Below, piece by piece: positions 1 through 7,830 of a DNA stretch of 19,174 nucleotides; the stretch's first letter is position 1, and every line of letters begins with the position of its first letter. The stretch is taken from contig CABSDO010000035.1 of the NCBI GenBank assembly GCA_902476475.1, positions 1 to 19,174 on the forward strand, written 5' to 3'. The notes beneath the pieces are model-generated. The model had not been told where the DNA came from. It made no database searches and worked only from the letters and a program-made list of their open reading frames with translations. The position numbers were made by a program, and so were the translations under genes. The DNA comes from an uncultured Collinsella sp. (GTDB taxonomy: Bacteria > Actinomycetota > Coriobacteriia > Coriobacteriales > Coriobacteriaceae).

Positions 1-18
1 GATAGGAGCTTTTCCGAC

Positions 19-1473
19 ATGGCAGACATCGCATTCGAGAAGGACCTCTCCGTCACCGAGACCGGTATCGAGGGCCTCAAGGTCGTCGACCTCGCCGTCC
101 ACGGCGACTCGCGCGGCTGGTTCAAGGAGAACTGGCAGCGCGCCAAGATGACCGCTCTCGGCATCCCCGACCTCCGCGTCGTCCAGAACAACGTCTCCTA
201 CAACGACAGCCGCGGCGTCACCCGCGGCATCCACGCCGAGCCCTGGGACAAGTTCATCTCCGTCGCCCGCGGCTCGGTCTTCGGCGCCTGGGTGGACCTG
301 CGCGAGGGCAGCGCCACCTACGGGAAGGTCTTCACCTGCACGCTCGACCCGTCCAGGGCCATCTACGTCCCGCGCGGCGTGGGCAACTCCTTCCAGGCGC
401 TGGAGGACGGCACCGCCTACACCTACCTGGTGGACGCCCACTGGTCGCTGGAGCTCAAGAAGACCTACACCTTCGTGAACCTCGCCGACCCCGAGCTCGC
501 CATCGAGTGGCCGATCCCGCTGGACCAGGCCACCGTCTCCGAGGCCGACCTGAACCACCCGTACCTCAAGGACGTCGTCCCGATGGCGCCCAGGCGCACC
601 CTGGTCACCGGCTGCAACGGCCAGCTGGGCCACGCGGTGCGCGCGCTCGCCGAGGAGCGCGGCGTGGCCAGCACCTTCGACTTCTGCGACATCGACACCT
701 TCGACATGTCCGACCCGGACGCCTACTCCGAATACGACTGGTCGCTCTACGGCACCGTCATCAACTGCGGCGCCTACACCGCGGTGGACAGGGCCGAGAC
801 CCCCGAGGGCCGTGTGGCCGCCTGGAAGGCCAACGCGACCGGTCCCGCCCTGCTCGCCCACACCTGCGCCGAGCACGGCATCACGCTCGTCCACGTGTCC
901 TCCGACTACGTCTTCGACGGCACCGCCGAGGTCCACACCGAGGAGGAGCCCTTCAGCCCGCTGTCCGTCTACGGCCAGACCAAGGCCGCCGGCGACATCG
1001 CCGTGGCCGGGTGCCCGCGCCACTACATCATGCGCAGCTCCTGGGTCATCGGCGAGGGCCACAACTTCGTGAAGACCATGAAGGGCCTGTCCGACCGCGT
1101 CGCCGACCCGGACGACAAGCTCGAGCGGATCACCGTGGTCGACGACCAGCTGGGCCGCCTGACCTTCACACGCGACATGGCGCAGGCCATCTTCCATGTG
1201 CTGGGGACGCACGCCCCCTACGGCACCTATAACTGCACGGGCTCGGGCGCCGTGAAGAGCTGGGCCGACATCGCCCGCGCCGTCTTCGAGGCCGCCAACG
1301 GCAACGGGGACAAGGTCGTACCGGTCAGCACCGCCGACTACTACGCAAGCGCCGAGGGCCCCATCGCCCCGCGCCCGGTCCATTCCGCGCTCGACCTTTC
1401 CAAGCTCGAGTCCGTCGGCTTTCACATGCCCGACTGGGAGGAAGAGCTGGGGGAGTACCTCAAGACGCTCTAG
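19..1473 (+). CDS. rmlCD: Fused dTDP-4-dehydrorhamnose 3,5-epimerase / dTDP-4-dehydrorhamnose reductase (RmlC-RmlD)
   Basis: This protein of 484 residues should carry out the last two steps of dTDP-L-rhamnose synthesis in the cytoplasm. Residues 1 to about 185 form an RmlC-like cupin, with RGIH at 69-72 holding the conserved His72 and DPELAIEWP at 157-165, the typical end of the epimerase. Residues 192-484 form an RmlD short-chain reductase, with the NADPH-binding TGCNGQLG at 197-204, the strand motif SSDYVFDG at 294-301 and the catalytic YxxxK pair Tyr318 and Lys322. AGGAG at 4-8 lies ten bases before the ATG. In the epimerase half the usual second histidine (GfaHGF) is Asn123 and the usual DYY tyrosine region reads AHW, so epimerase chemistry is less certain than reductase activity. 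Partner genes rmlA and rmlB are not in the window and may lie upstream. Codon use is strongly C-ended compared with the glycosyltransferases that follow. Confidence 0.9.
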   Translation: MADIAFEKDLSVTETGIEGLKVVDLAVHGDSRGWFKENWQRAKMTALGIPDLRVVQNNVSYNDSRGVTRGIHAEPWDKFISVARGSVFGAWVDLREGSATYGKVFTCTLDPSRAIYVPRGVGNSFQALEDGTAYTYLVDAHWSLELKKTYTFVNLADPELAIEWPIPLDQATVSEADLNHPYLKDVVPMAPRRTLVTGCNGQLGHAVRALAEERGVASTFDFCDIDTFDMSDPDAYSEYDWSLYGTVINCGAYTAVDRAETPEGRVAAWKANATGPALLAHTCAEHGITLVHVSSDYVFDGTAEVHTEEEPFSPLSVYGQTKAAGDIAVAGCPRHYIMRSSWVIGEGHNFVKTMKGLSDRVADPDDKLERITVVDDQLGRLTFTRDMAQAIFHVLGTHAPYGTYNCTGSGAVKSWADIARAVFEAANGNGDKVVPVSTADYYASAEGPIAPRPVHSALDLSKLESVGFHMPDWEEELGEYLKTL

Positions 1474-1491
1474 CCGCTATTCAAATTCCGA

Positions 1492-1527
1492 AAGAAAAGC
1501 CGCCGCTTGTTAACGGCGGCTTTTCTT
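1492..1527. terminator. Bidirectional intrinsic terminator between rmlCD and the convergent yfhO remnant
   Basis: A 14-bp perfect stem (1492-1505 with 1514-1527) encloses an 8-base loop. The arms begin with AAGAAAA and end with TTTTCTT, so each strand gives a GC-rich hairpin followed by a T-rich tail. It lies 18 bases after the rmlCD stop and overlaps the last codons of the minus-strand reading frame ending at 1510, so it can serve both converging transcripts. Confidence 0.85.
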
Positions 1528-3918
1528 ATGCCTGGTGTGTAGCCCCGCTGCAATTAGAGCGGCAGCGGTAGCCAGACTTATCGCAAGTCCTGCAAGGGCG
1601 CCCGGAGTCTTATAGGTCATTACGATTTTATTCGTGCCCTTCTGCACACTCAGGCACGACATGCCCTTATCGGCAGCGGGCATTAGTTCTGCGGCGGCTC
1701 CGTTAATCGTTACGCTCCAGCCGTCATCGTATGGGACGCTCAGCAGCAAGTTGCCGTCATTCTCGGCGGTATACTCGCCCTCGATCTTGCCGTCTTCGAA
1801 AACCGTCGGAACAAACTCGCTCGTCTTAAGCTCGTCGATAATCTGCCTAAAGACTTCCAGATTGAGCGCGTAAAAGACCGGCTCATTGTCCTGTGGCATA
1901 TCGGTATAGCCCTCTGCGACCTCCAACGATACCGTATGCGAGCTTGGACCATCCGATGCATCTGCAATCTGACGGATATTGTTGTCGAATCGCCAGGCTT
2001 CGTTATTAATCGTTCGTTGGTCAATAGTGAGGGCGACGGGCCAATAGCTGCCGGCATTCGCATCTTAATTGATGTAGAGGTAGCCGATTGACCCTGCCGG
2101 CACGGTGACGCTCCACTGCTTTGCGTCCTGGCTGTCCGCCGTTTTCGCGGCGTCAATCTCGGTATAGAGCTCAACCTTGTGGCCGAGGATTTTGCTATAC
2201 AGGTTGTTTTGCTTCTCGAAGGGATTCTCGCCCTCCAACGTGCAGTTTTGAATGTCTTTAGAGGCCGCGATACCAAGGCTGAGCGCATAGGGGTTCTCGT
2301 ACACGGCGCTTGCTGCGTCGCTTGGTTCTGGTATTGCCACGTATCTTGCGGGCGATTGCTCGACGATGGCGTACTTGACCCCCAGCAGCGAGTCGACAGC
2401 CAGAATCGGCTCGGCATAGCGGGTCGAAAACTCGCCCACGCTGCTGTATCCAAGGGAGTTGAGCAGCGCGATGGCCTGCGGGTTGTTGGCAGACGAATAC
2501 GAAGACAGCTGGTTGTACCCGAGCGCCAAGCCTTCGTTGAGTGCGGCGCTATCGACGCGTGTGGTCGTGCGATCGATTCGATAGAACGGCGTTGGGTCGT
2601 TGTCCTGAATCGCCTTGACAGTGCTTGTTGCGGTGGCGACGTAGGCACTGTTATTGTCCTCGGAATAGCCTACGTAGAGCTGGTTCCACATGCTATGGGC
2701 GTTGGCGAACAGCTCAATGGTCGTGAGTGCCAAGAGGGGCAGGATGACTGCCGGACGAGATGCTCGGCACAATTTGGGGTGATCCTTGAGCGCCTGCAGC
2801 GCATAGCCCGCTGCCCACAGCGCAAAGAAGCTCAGCAAGAAAGCCGTGCGCGAATAGAAACCGTTGGGCACGCGCATGCCGCACCAGATGTACTCGAGCG
2901 GACTCAAAACGGAGCTTGCGACCAGGATTATCGTGACGACGAGCGTTGCGATGCGCGTCTTGATCGAAACGGCGCGGTTAAACAGTAGGCTCACCGCGAG
3001 CAGCATCACGATCACGCCGCAATAGAACTGCGGTGTACTATCGTTGTTCGCCCACATGCCGGGGAGAAAGCCCCTGATGAGCGATTTGAGGTTGGTTTTA
3101 AGCAGCGGCCCGAGGGCCAGGACGGGGCCACCCTTGGACATGGCAAGGACGGTCGGCAAAAAGGTCCAGGCGGACAGAAGCAACCCGAGCACGATGGCGC
3201 CTGCGAATCGAAGCGCTCGGTCGAGCATGAGCTTCCAGCTAAAGCTCTGCTCGGCAACGTAATCGACAAATTCGACCAGTACAAAGATGCAGAGGAACAG
3301 AATGCTGATATAGGCCGTGTACCAGCAGAACATGACGTTCAGTGCCGTGGCGATGACAAGGCGCGCCATGCGCTGCTCGCGGATGAGCTCGTAGCAACCG
3401 TAGGCGCAAACAGGAAGCAGGATCAGGCAGTCGATCCAGAGCGGGTTGCGCAGGTTGCTGACGGTCCAGCTGCAAAACGTGAATGAAGCGGAAAGGAGGA
3501 ATGCCGCGGGCTTGGATAAGCCAAAGCGCTTTTGCACATACCAAGCGCTGCTGATGTGGATGCATCCGAGCTTGAGCGCGGTGATAACAAATACAAAGAG
3601 CGTCAGCTTGTCCTGAGGAAATAACACGCAGAGCAGGTTGAAGGGGCTCGCGAGGTAGTAGCTATAGAGGCCCCAGGTGTTCATGCCGAGTCCCTGTGAG
3701 AATGAGTAGCGAAGGTTCGCCTCGCCTAAAAGGACGCGGCGAAACCACGCAAAGAAGTCGATGTATTGGTACTTGAGGTCGTTGGTGAGAAACGAATTGT
3801 CGCCAAAGGGATAGACATGCCCTGCTATGGCGAGCGCGACAAAGAGCGCGATGGAAAACGTGAAGCAGGCAGCGTAGAACGCAACGTTCTTGAGCGTGCT
3901 GTTATTGGACCGTGTCAT
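1510..3918 (-). pseudogene. yfhO: YfhO-family multi-pass membrane glycosyltransferase, interrupted by an in-frame TAA
   Basis: Read from the ATG at 3918, this frame encodes 617 residues, a TAA at 2067-2065, then 184 more residues in the same frame to the TAA at 1512-1510. The total of about 802 positions is near the size of YfhO proteins. The N-terminal part has many hydrophobic segments and family-like stretches such as PLWIDCLILLP. After the stop come the soluble region and a last membrane helix preceded by TYKTPGALAG and followed by a basic tail, as expected of an intact YfhO. The start is supported by GAGGA five bases upstream and overlaps the previous glycosyltransferase by 17 bases. In Bacillus and related bacteria YfhO works with a CsbB-type enzyme to transfer lipid-carried sugars to wall polymers. 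Loss of the C-terminal quarter probably inactivates it, unless the stop is a sequencing error or is read through. Confidence 0.82.
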
Positions 3919-4870
3919 CAGAATCCTCGTTGGACTCGCGAACGATATAGATGGGGCGTCGATTGGTCTCCAGATAGGCCTTTGCCAGGTATTCGCCGAT
4001 AATTCCCAAGCACAGAAGCTGCATGCCGCCAAACAGCGTAATGAGGCAGGCGAGTGAGGGCCATCCGCCTACGGGGTCACCCCAGACAAGCGTTTTGACC
4101 AGGATAACGATAAATCCCAGGATGGCGATGAGGCAGAAGACGATACCCGTGAGGGCGGCAAGGGAGAGTGGCGCCGTAGAGAACGCGACGATGCCGTCGA
4201 TGGAATAGAGGAGCAACGACCAAAAGCTCCACTTGGTTTCGCCGGCAACGCGGTTGACGTTTACGTAAGGGAGCCACTTGGTTTTAAAGCCGACCCAGCC
4301 GTAAATGCCCTTAGAGAATCGATTGTATTCGCCCATAGAAATGATGGCGTTGACCATGGGTCGCTTCATGAGCCTAAAATCGCGTGCTCCGTCGACGATG
4401 TCGGCCTTGGAAATGCGGTTGATGATTTTGTAGAACATGCGGGCGCAGAACGACCTGATGGGAGGCTCGCCTTCGCGGGTGGTCCTGCGCGTGGCGACGT
4501 TGTCGTAGTCTTCGGTTTGCAGGATCTCGTACATTTGCGGCAGGAGCGAGGGCGGGTCCTGCATGTCGGCATCCATGGTGGCAACATAGTCGCCCTTTGC
4601 ATGCCGGAGTCCGGCAAACAGCGCCGCCTCTTTACCAAAGTTGCGCGAGAAAGAGTACCAATGAATGGTATATGGATGCGATGCCGCGGACTCGGCTTTC
4701 ATGACGGTGAGCGTTGCGTCTGCCGAGCCATCGTCGACGAGGACTGCTTCGAATGAAATATCAGGATGCGTTTGCGTCATGGCGTGGACGACGCCGTCGA
4801 GCTCTTTGAGAAAGATCGGAAGCGATTCCTGCTCGTTGTAGCACGGAACGACGATGGAGATGAGCGGCAT
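3902..4870 (-). CDS. Membrane-anchored family 2 glycosyltransferase, CsbB/GtrB-like (polyprenyl-phosphate sugar transferase)
   Basis: The protein has 322 residues. A GT-A domain opens with ISIVVPCYNE at 4-13 and carries VDDGS at 45-49, the metal-binding DAD at 100-102 and the CsbB/GtrB-like segment RRTTREGEPP at 128-137. Two membrane helices follow, roughly 233-263 and 272-297, ending in the GIIGEYLAKAYLE motif of bactoprenol glycosyltransferases. Such enzymes load a sugar from a nucleotide donor onto undecaprenyl phosphate at the inner face of the membrane. The following gene, a YfhO homologue, overlaps it by 17 bases, which matches the known CsbB-YfhO partnership and suggests a wall-polymer glycosylation pair. 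GAGAGG about nine bases before the ATG lies inside the end of the upstream gene. The sugar cannot be told from the sequence. Confidence 0.87.
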   Translation of the reverse strand: MPLISIVVPCYNEQESLPIFLKELDGVVHAMTQTHPDISFEAVLVDDGSADATLTVMKAESAASHPYTIHWYSFSRNFGKEAALFAGLRHAKGDYVATMDADMQDPPSLLPQMYEILQTEDYDNVATRRTTREGEPPIRSFCARMFYKIINRISKADIVDGARDFRLMKRPMVNAIISMGEYNRFSKGIYGWVGFKTKWLPYVNVNRVAGETKWSFWSLLLYSIDGIVAFSTAPLSLAALTGIVFCLIAILGFIVILVKTLVWGDPVGGWPSLACLITLFGGMQLLCLGIIGEYLAKAYLETNRRPIYIVRESNEDSDDTVQ

Positions 4871-4876
4871 GGCGAT

Positions 4877-5839
4877 TTACCTCTCGTCCGTTTTGTCGCT
4901 GCGATAGTCATCGAAAGCGTATTTGCTGTACACGTTGACTTCCCACTGCTTTTTTTCGACCTTTGCTACGGAGTCGAGGATGAATCCGGTAGCGAGGCTC
5001 AGACCGCACAGGAACATAAACGAGGCGGCGAGCATGGCGGTGGGGAAGCGCGGGACGAGGCCGGTCTGGAAATACTCGACAACGATGGGCATGCCCAAGG
5101 CGAGGCCGATCACCGCAAACAGAAGCGCGACGAGGCTGAAGAACTTCAGCGGGCGGTAGTCCTTGAACAGCGTGCCGATCATCGCAACGACTTTAATGCC
5201 GTCGCTCACGGTATTGAGCTTGGACTCGGAACCTTCCGGACGGTCGCGGTACTCGATGGGCACATCTTTGATGCGCCAGCGGTGGTCGACAGCGTGAATC
5301 GAGAGCTCGGTTTCGATCTGAAAGCCCTCGGAAAGCACGGGGAAGGTTTTAACGAACGGGCGACTCATGGCGCGGTAGCCGGTCATGACGTCATCGAAGC
5401 TGTAGCCATAGATCCACTTGATCATGGCACGTACCAGGTTGTTGCCAAAGCCGTGGAAGGCACGTTTGTTCTCCTCGGCATAGGTGCCGTTGGAAAGACG
5501 GTCGCCCACGGTCATGTCGGCCGTGCCGTTGAGGATGGGCTCGCAGAGGGCTTTGGCCGCCTCGGCGGGGTAGGTGTCATCGCCGTCGACCATCAGGTAG
5601 CAATCAGCTTCGATATCGCGAAACATCTGGCGGCAGACGTTGCCCTTTCCCTGACGCGGCTCAAAGCGAACCGTCGCGCCATGCTCTGCTGCGATGCGGG
5701 AAGTCTCGTCCGACGAGTTATTGTCATAGACATAGACCGTCGCCTGCGGAAGCTCGCGGTGAAAGTCGTCGACGACTTTGCCGATTGTGAGGGCCTCGTT
5801 GTAACAGGGGATGATGACGGCAATGGATTCAGAATTCAC
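4877..5839 (-). CDS. Family 2 glycosyltransferase, DPM1/dolichol-phosphate-mannose-synthase-like, with two C-terminal membrane helices
   Basis: The protein has 320 residues and starts at a GTG seven bases after a good AAAGGAG site. The GT-A domain shows IAVIIPCYNE at 6-15, YDNNSSD at 38-44 and the nucleotide/metal motif DGDD at 85-88, with RQGKGN at 62-67 typical of the DPM1-like branch. Two hydrophobic segments at about 232-254 and 265-289 anchor it to the membrane. It is the first gene of a minus-strand operon: its TAA lies six bases before the ATG of the CsbB-like transferase, followed by the yfhO remnant. It likely makes a lipid-linked sugar or adds a sugar to a lipid-linked intermediate of surface glycan synthesis. 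Donor and acceptor are not identifiable. Confidence 0.85.
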   Translation of the reverse strand: MNSESIAVIIPCYNEALTIGKVVDDFHRELPQATVYVYDNNSSDETSRIAAEHGATVRFEPRQGKGNVCRQMFRDIEADCYLMVDGDDTYPAEAAKALCEPILNGTADMTVGDRLSNGTYAEENKRAFHGFGNNLVRAMIKWIYGYSFDDVMTGYRAMSRPFVKTFPVLSEGFQIETELSIHAVDHRWRIKDVPIEYRDRPEGSESKLNTVSDGIKVVAMIGTLFKDYRPLKFFSLVALLFAVIGLALGMPIVVEYFQTGLVPRFPTAMLAASFMFLCGLSLATGFILDSVAKVEKKQWEVNVYSKYAFDDYRSDKTDER

Positions 5840-5869
5840 TCAATGCTCCTTTGGAATTAAATCCTTGAA

Positions 5870-5898
5870 AGTATAGCCCTTTGCGCCTGGCATCCTAA
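5870..5898 (-). promoter_or_regulatory. Putative promoter of the glycosyltransferase-yfhO operon
   Basis: On the minus strand a TATACT -10 box (5875-5870) lies 17 bases from a weak TTAGGA -35 box (5898-5893). Transcription would begin near 5863, giving a leader of about two dozen bases before the AAAGGAG site and the GTG at 5839. The -10 box matches five of six consensus bases; the -35 box matches only three. Confidence 0.5.
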
Positions 5899-5954
5899 GA
5901 TGTGGGTTAGTTCTCCAGTTTTGTTGCGCGAATCGTTTGTCTGCCTGTCGGGTC

Positions 5955-5960
5955 TATACT
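5955..5960 (+). promoter_or_regulatory. Putative -10 box for the divergent ABC exporter operon
   Basis: TATACT on the plus strand lies about 40 bases before the GTG start of the permease, the same hexamer as the divergent promoter 80 bases away. No convincing -35 hexamer is seen at 16-18 bases upstream, so either an activator is needed or this is not the promoter. The 160-base intergenic region holds no other gene. Confidence 0.35.
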
Positions 5961-5999
5961 GTTCGGTTGTCAACGATTACGAGTAAGGGAGTTGCATCC

Positions 6000-6845
6000 G
6001 TGTCGGATCAGACAAAGCAACAAGAAACTCGCAGTCTGCCTGCGACGTTTGCTAAGAACGAATTTGAGAAGGACGCGTTTATCCTTCGTCAGCTGGTTAC
6101 TAAGGATTTTAAGATCAAGTATCGCCGTAGTGTTCTGGGCGTCGCATGGTCGGTGCTCAACCCGTTGCTGATGATGATCGTCATGGCCATTGTGTTCTCG
6201 ACGATTTTTGCCCAGGGTCGCAACGGCTCCATTACGCCCGAGATGTACCCGCTGTACTTGATCGTCGGTAACGTCACCTTTGCCGTAATGTCCGAGTCTA
6301 CGAACCAGGCGCTGACGTCGATCGTGGGTGCGGCTCCGCTGCTCAAGAAGGTCAAGGTGCACCGCTGGGTCTTCCCGGTACAGAAGGTGCTCTTCTCGCT
6401 GGTCAACTTTGCCTTTTCGCTGGTCGCCGTTGCCATCGTTATGCTTTGGTTCCGCGTCATGCCTTCTTGGCACCTCATTCTGCTGCCTGTTTGCCTGTTC
6501 TTGCTTATGTGCTTCTGCATGGGCCTGGGCATGATGCTCTCGGCGCTCACCGTCTTTTTCCGCGACGTTATGCACCTGTGGAGCGTCGTCATTACGGCGT
6601 GGACCTATATCACGCCCATCTTCTGGACGACCGACTTCGTTGCGCAAATGCCCCATATCGTGCGCATCCTGGTCTATGCAAACCCCATGTACAATTACCT
6701 GCAGTTTATGCGTGACATCTTCCTGTTCCAGACCACGCCCTCGTTCTTGACGCTTGGTATGTGCGTCGCTTGGGCGGTTCTTGCGCTTGCTATTGGCTAC
6801 ACCGTGTTCCATAAGTCCGAGCGCAAGTTCATCCTCTACATCTAA
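6000..6845 (+). CDS. ABC-2 type polysaccharide export permease (Wzm/TagG/RfbA-like)
   Basis: This 281-residue membrane protein is the transmembrane half of an exporter that moves lipid-linked glycan across the cytoplasmic membrane. The N-terminal region has the family hallmark of a short amphipathic stretch, RQLVTKDFKIKYRRSVLGV, then six hydrophobic segments beginning with AWSVLNPLLMMIVMAIVFS. The C-terminus ends in FHKSERKFILYI, typical of this family. GTG at 6000 is chosen as the start because AAGGGAG at 5985-5991 lies eight bases before it. An in-frame start at 5937 would place 21 extra residues over the promoter region. The ATPase gene follows after 11 bases. Together with the rhamnose gene and the glycosyltransferases nearby, it suggests export of a rhamnose-containing or similar wall polysaccharide, although the substrate is inferred only from context. 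Confidence 0.9.
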   Translation: MSDQTKQQETRSLPATFAKNEFEKDAFILRQLVTKDFKIKYRRSVLGVAWSVLNPLLMMIVMAIVFSTIFAQGRNGSITPEMYPLYLIVGNVTFAVMSESTNQALTSIVGAAPLLKKVKVHRWVFPVQKVLFSLVNFAFSLVAVAIVMLWFRVMPSWHLILLPVCLFLLMCFCMGLGMMLSALTVFFRDVMHLWSVVITAWTYITPIFWTTDFVAQMPHIVRILVYANPMYNYLQFMRDIFLFQTTPSFLTLGMCVAWAVLALAIGYTVFHKSERKFILYI

Positions 6846-6856
6846 GGAGTGCTGTG

Positions 6857-7624
6857 ATGACTGAATCTGTTGTTGATTACAGCGAGCAGCCTCTGGCTGT
6901 CGAGGTCGACGACGTCACCATGATCTTTAACATGGCGTCCGAGTCGCTGACCAACCTCAAGGAGTATTTCATTAAGCTTGCCAAGCACGAGCTGTTCTTT
7001 GAGGAGTTTAGGGCGCTTAAGCACATCTCGTTCGATATTCATCGCGGCGAAGTTGTCGGTCTGGTTGGCACCAATGGCTCCGGCAAGTCTACGATGCTCA
7101 AGATTATCGCTGGCGTGCTTGAGCCTAGCGAGGGCAGCGTTAAGGTGCACGGTAACATCGCGCCGCTGATTGAGCTTGGTGCCGGCTTTGACCCCGAGCT
7201 GACCGCCCGCGAGAACATCTATCTGAACGGTGCCCTGCTCGGCTACACCAAGGAGTTCATCGACGCCAACTTTGACGGCATTATCGAGTTCGCTGAGCTG
7301 CAGAACTTTGTCGACATGCCGCTTAAGAACTTCTCCTCGGGCATGGTGGCGCGTATTGCCTTTGCAATCGCGACGATCACCGAGCCCGATATTCTGATCG
7401 TTGACGAGACGCTGTCCGTCGGCGATGTGTTCTTCCAGCAAAAGTGCGAGGCGCGTATTCAGCACTTTATCCAGAGCGGCGACGTGACGGTTCTGTTCGT
7501 TTCGCACTCCATGGAGCAGGTTGAGCGCATCTGCCAGCGCGCCGTTTGGATTGAGAAGGGCGACCTTCGCATGGACGGCCCGGTTGATGAGGTCTGCAAG
7601 GCGTACCGCGAGCAGTTCAACTAG
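6857..7624 (+). CDS. ABC transporter ATPase for polysaccharide export (Wzt/TagH-like)
   Basis: This 255-residue protein powers the permease encoded just upstream. It has Walker A GTNGSGKST at 71-79, the ABC signature as FSSGM at 159-163, Walker B ILIVDE at 179-184, a D-loop SVGD at 187-190 and the switch histidine in VSHS at 215-218. FNMASESLTNLKEYF near residues 24-38 and the LIELGAGFDPELTARENIYLNG region are typical of the polysaccharide-export branch. It is short and lacks the C-terminal carbohydrate-binding domain of O-antigen Wzt proteins, so substrate choice probably rests with other proteins, as in TagH or Rgp-type systems. AAGGAG at 6844-6849 fits the ATG at 6857 (seven bases) better than the GTG at 6854 (four bases). 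Confidence 0.91.
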   Translation: MTESVVDYSEQPLAVEVDDVTMIFNMASESLTNLKEYFIKLAKHELFFEEFRALKHISFDIHRGEVVGLVGTNGSGKSTMLKIIAGVLEPSEGSVKVHGNIAPLIELGAGFDPELTARENIYLNGALLGYTKEFIDANFDGIIEFAELQNFVDMPLKNFSSGMVARIAFAIATITEPDILIVDETLSVGDVFFQQKCEARIQHFIQSGDVTVLFVSHSMEQVERICQRAVWIEKGDLRMDGPVDEVCKAYREQFN

Positions 7625-7626
7625 GT

Positions 7627-7632
7627 TATAAT
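7627..7632 (+). promoter_or_regulatory. Putative -10 box for tRNA-Arg
   Basis: A perfect TATAAT begins three bases after the ATPase stop codon and 52 bases before the tRNA. The region 17 bases upstream (TACCGC) does not look like a -35 box, so the call rests on the -10 hexamer and its position. The leader between them contains a GCACGCGTGC palindrome at 7645-7654. Confidence 0.4.
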
Positions 7633-7678
7633 TACTAGCGCCTGGCACGCGTGCGCGTGCTTGGGCGTGCGGTTATTT

Positions 7679-7755
7679 GCTCCATTAGCTCAGTTGGATA
7701 GAGCAGGGGACTTCTAATCCCAAGGTCGACGGTTCGAATCCGCCATGGAGCACCA
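7679..7755 (+). tRNA. tRNA-Arg(UCU)
   Basis: A full cloverleaf can be drawn. The 7-bp acceptor stem (7679-7685 with 7745-7751) is perfect, the D stem GCTC/GAGC is perfect, the anticodon loop CTTCTAA at 7711-7717 holds TCT at 7713-7715, and the T loop is TTCGAAT. The discriminator base is A at 7752 and CCA is encoded at 7753-7755. The anticodon reads AGA codons, which are rare in a GC-rich genome. Two stem positions do not pair in a standard fold: G27 with A43 in the anticodon stem, and A50 with C64 in the T stem. It is probably still functional, since all loop landmarks are intact. Confidence 0.92.
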
Positions 7756-7764
7756 TCGTTTATT

Positions 7765-7797
7765 AAGCCCGGACCGCTTGGTGGTCCGGGCTTTTTT
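7765..7797 (+). terminator. Intrinsic terminator after tRNA-Arg
   Basis: An 11-bp perfect stem (7765-7775 with 7783-7793), GC-rich in its core, encloses a 7-base loop. The T-run spans 7792-7797. It lies ten bases after the tRNA CCA end and ends only 33 bases before the next start codon. Confidence 0.9.
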
Positions 7798-7830
7798 CGT
7801 CTTGTGTGCTGCGGTTTTGAAGGGTGTGCT

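Noticed and set aside
1510..1926. The 138-codon frame at the yfhO end as a separate small gene
   Set aside because: Its sequence is the C-terminal end of YfhO, with the final helix and basic tail, and it would need a TTG start inside a continuous homologous region. It is better read as the remnant of the interrupted gene.
1740..2648. A minus-strand frame of 302 codons overlapping yfhO, which could hint at a frameshift
   Set aside because: The yfhO frame itself resumes directly after the stop at 2065 in the same phase with family-like sequence, so no frameshift is needed. The alternative frame is rich in Ser, Arg and Thr, as expected of a shifted frame.
4766..5860. A 364-codon open frame on the plus strand opposite the glycosyltransferase genes
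   Set aside because: It mirrors the codon structure of the DPM1-like gene on the other strand, lacks a ribosome binding site and has no known motif.
7733..7755. The tRNA-Arg 3' end as an integration site for the accessory insert at 8933-11512
   Set aside because: I saw no second copy of the tRNA 3' end, no integrase and no flanking direct repeat, and an acyltransferase gene lies between the tRNA and the insert.
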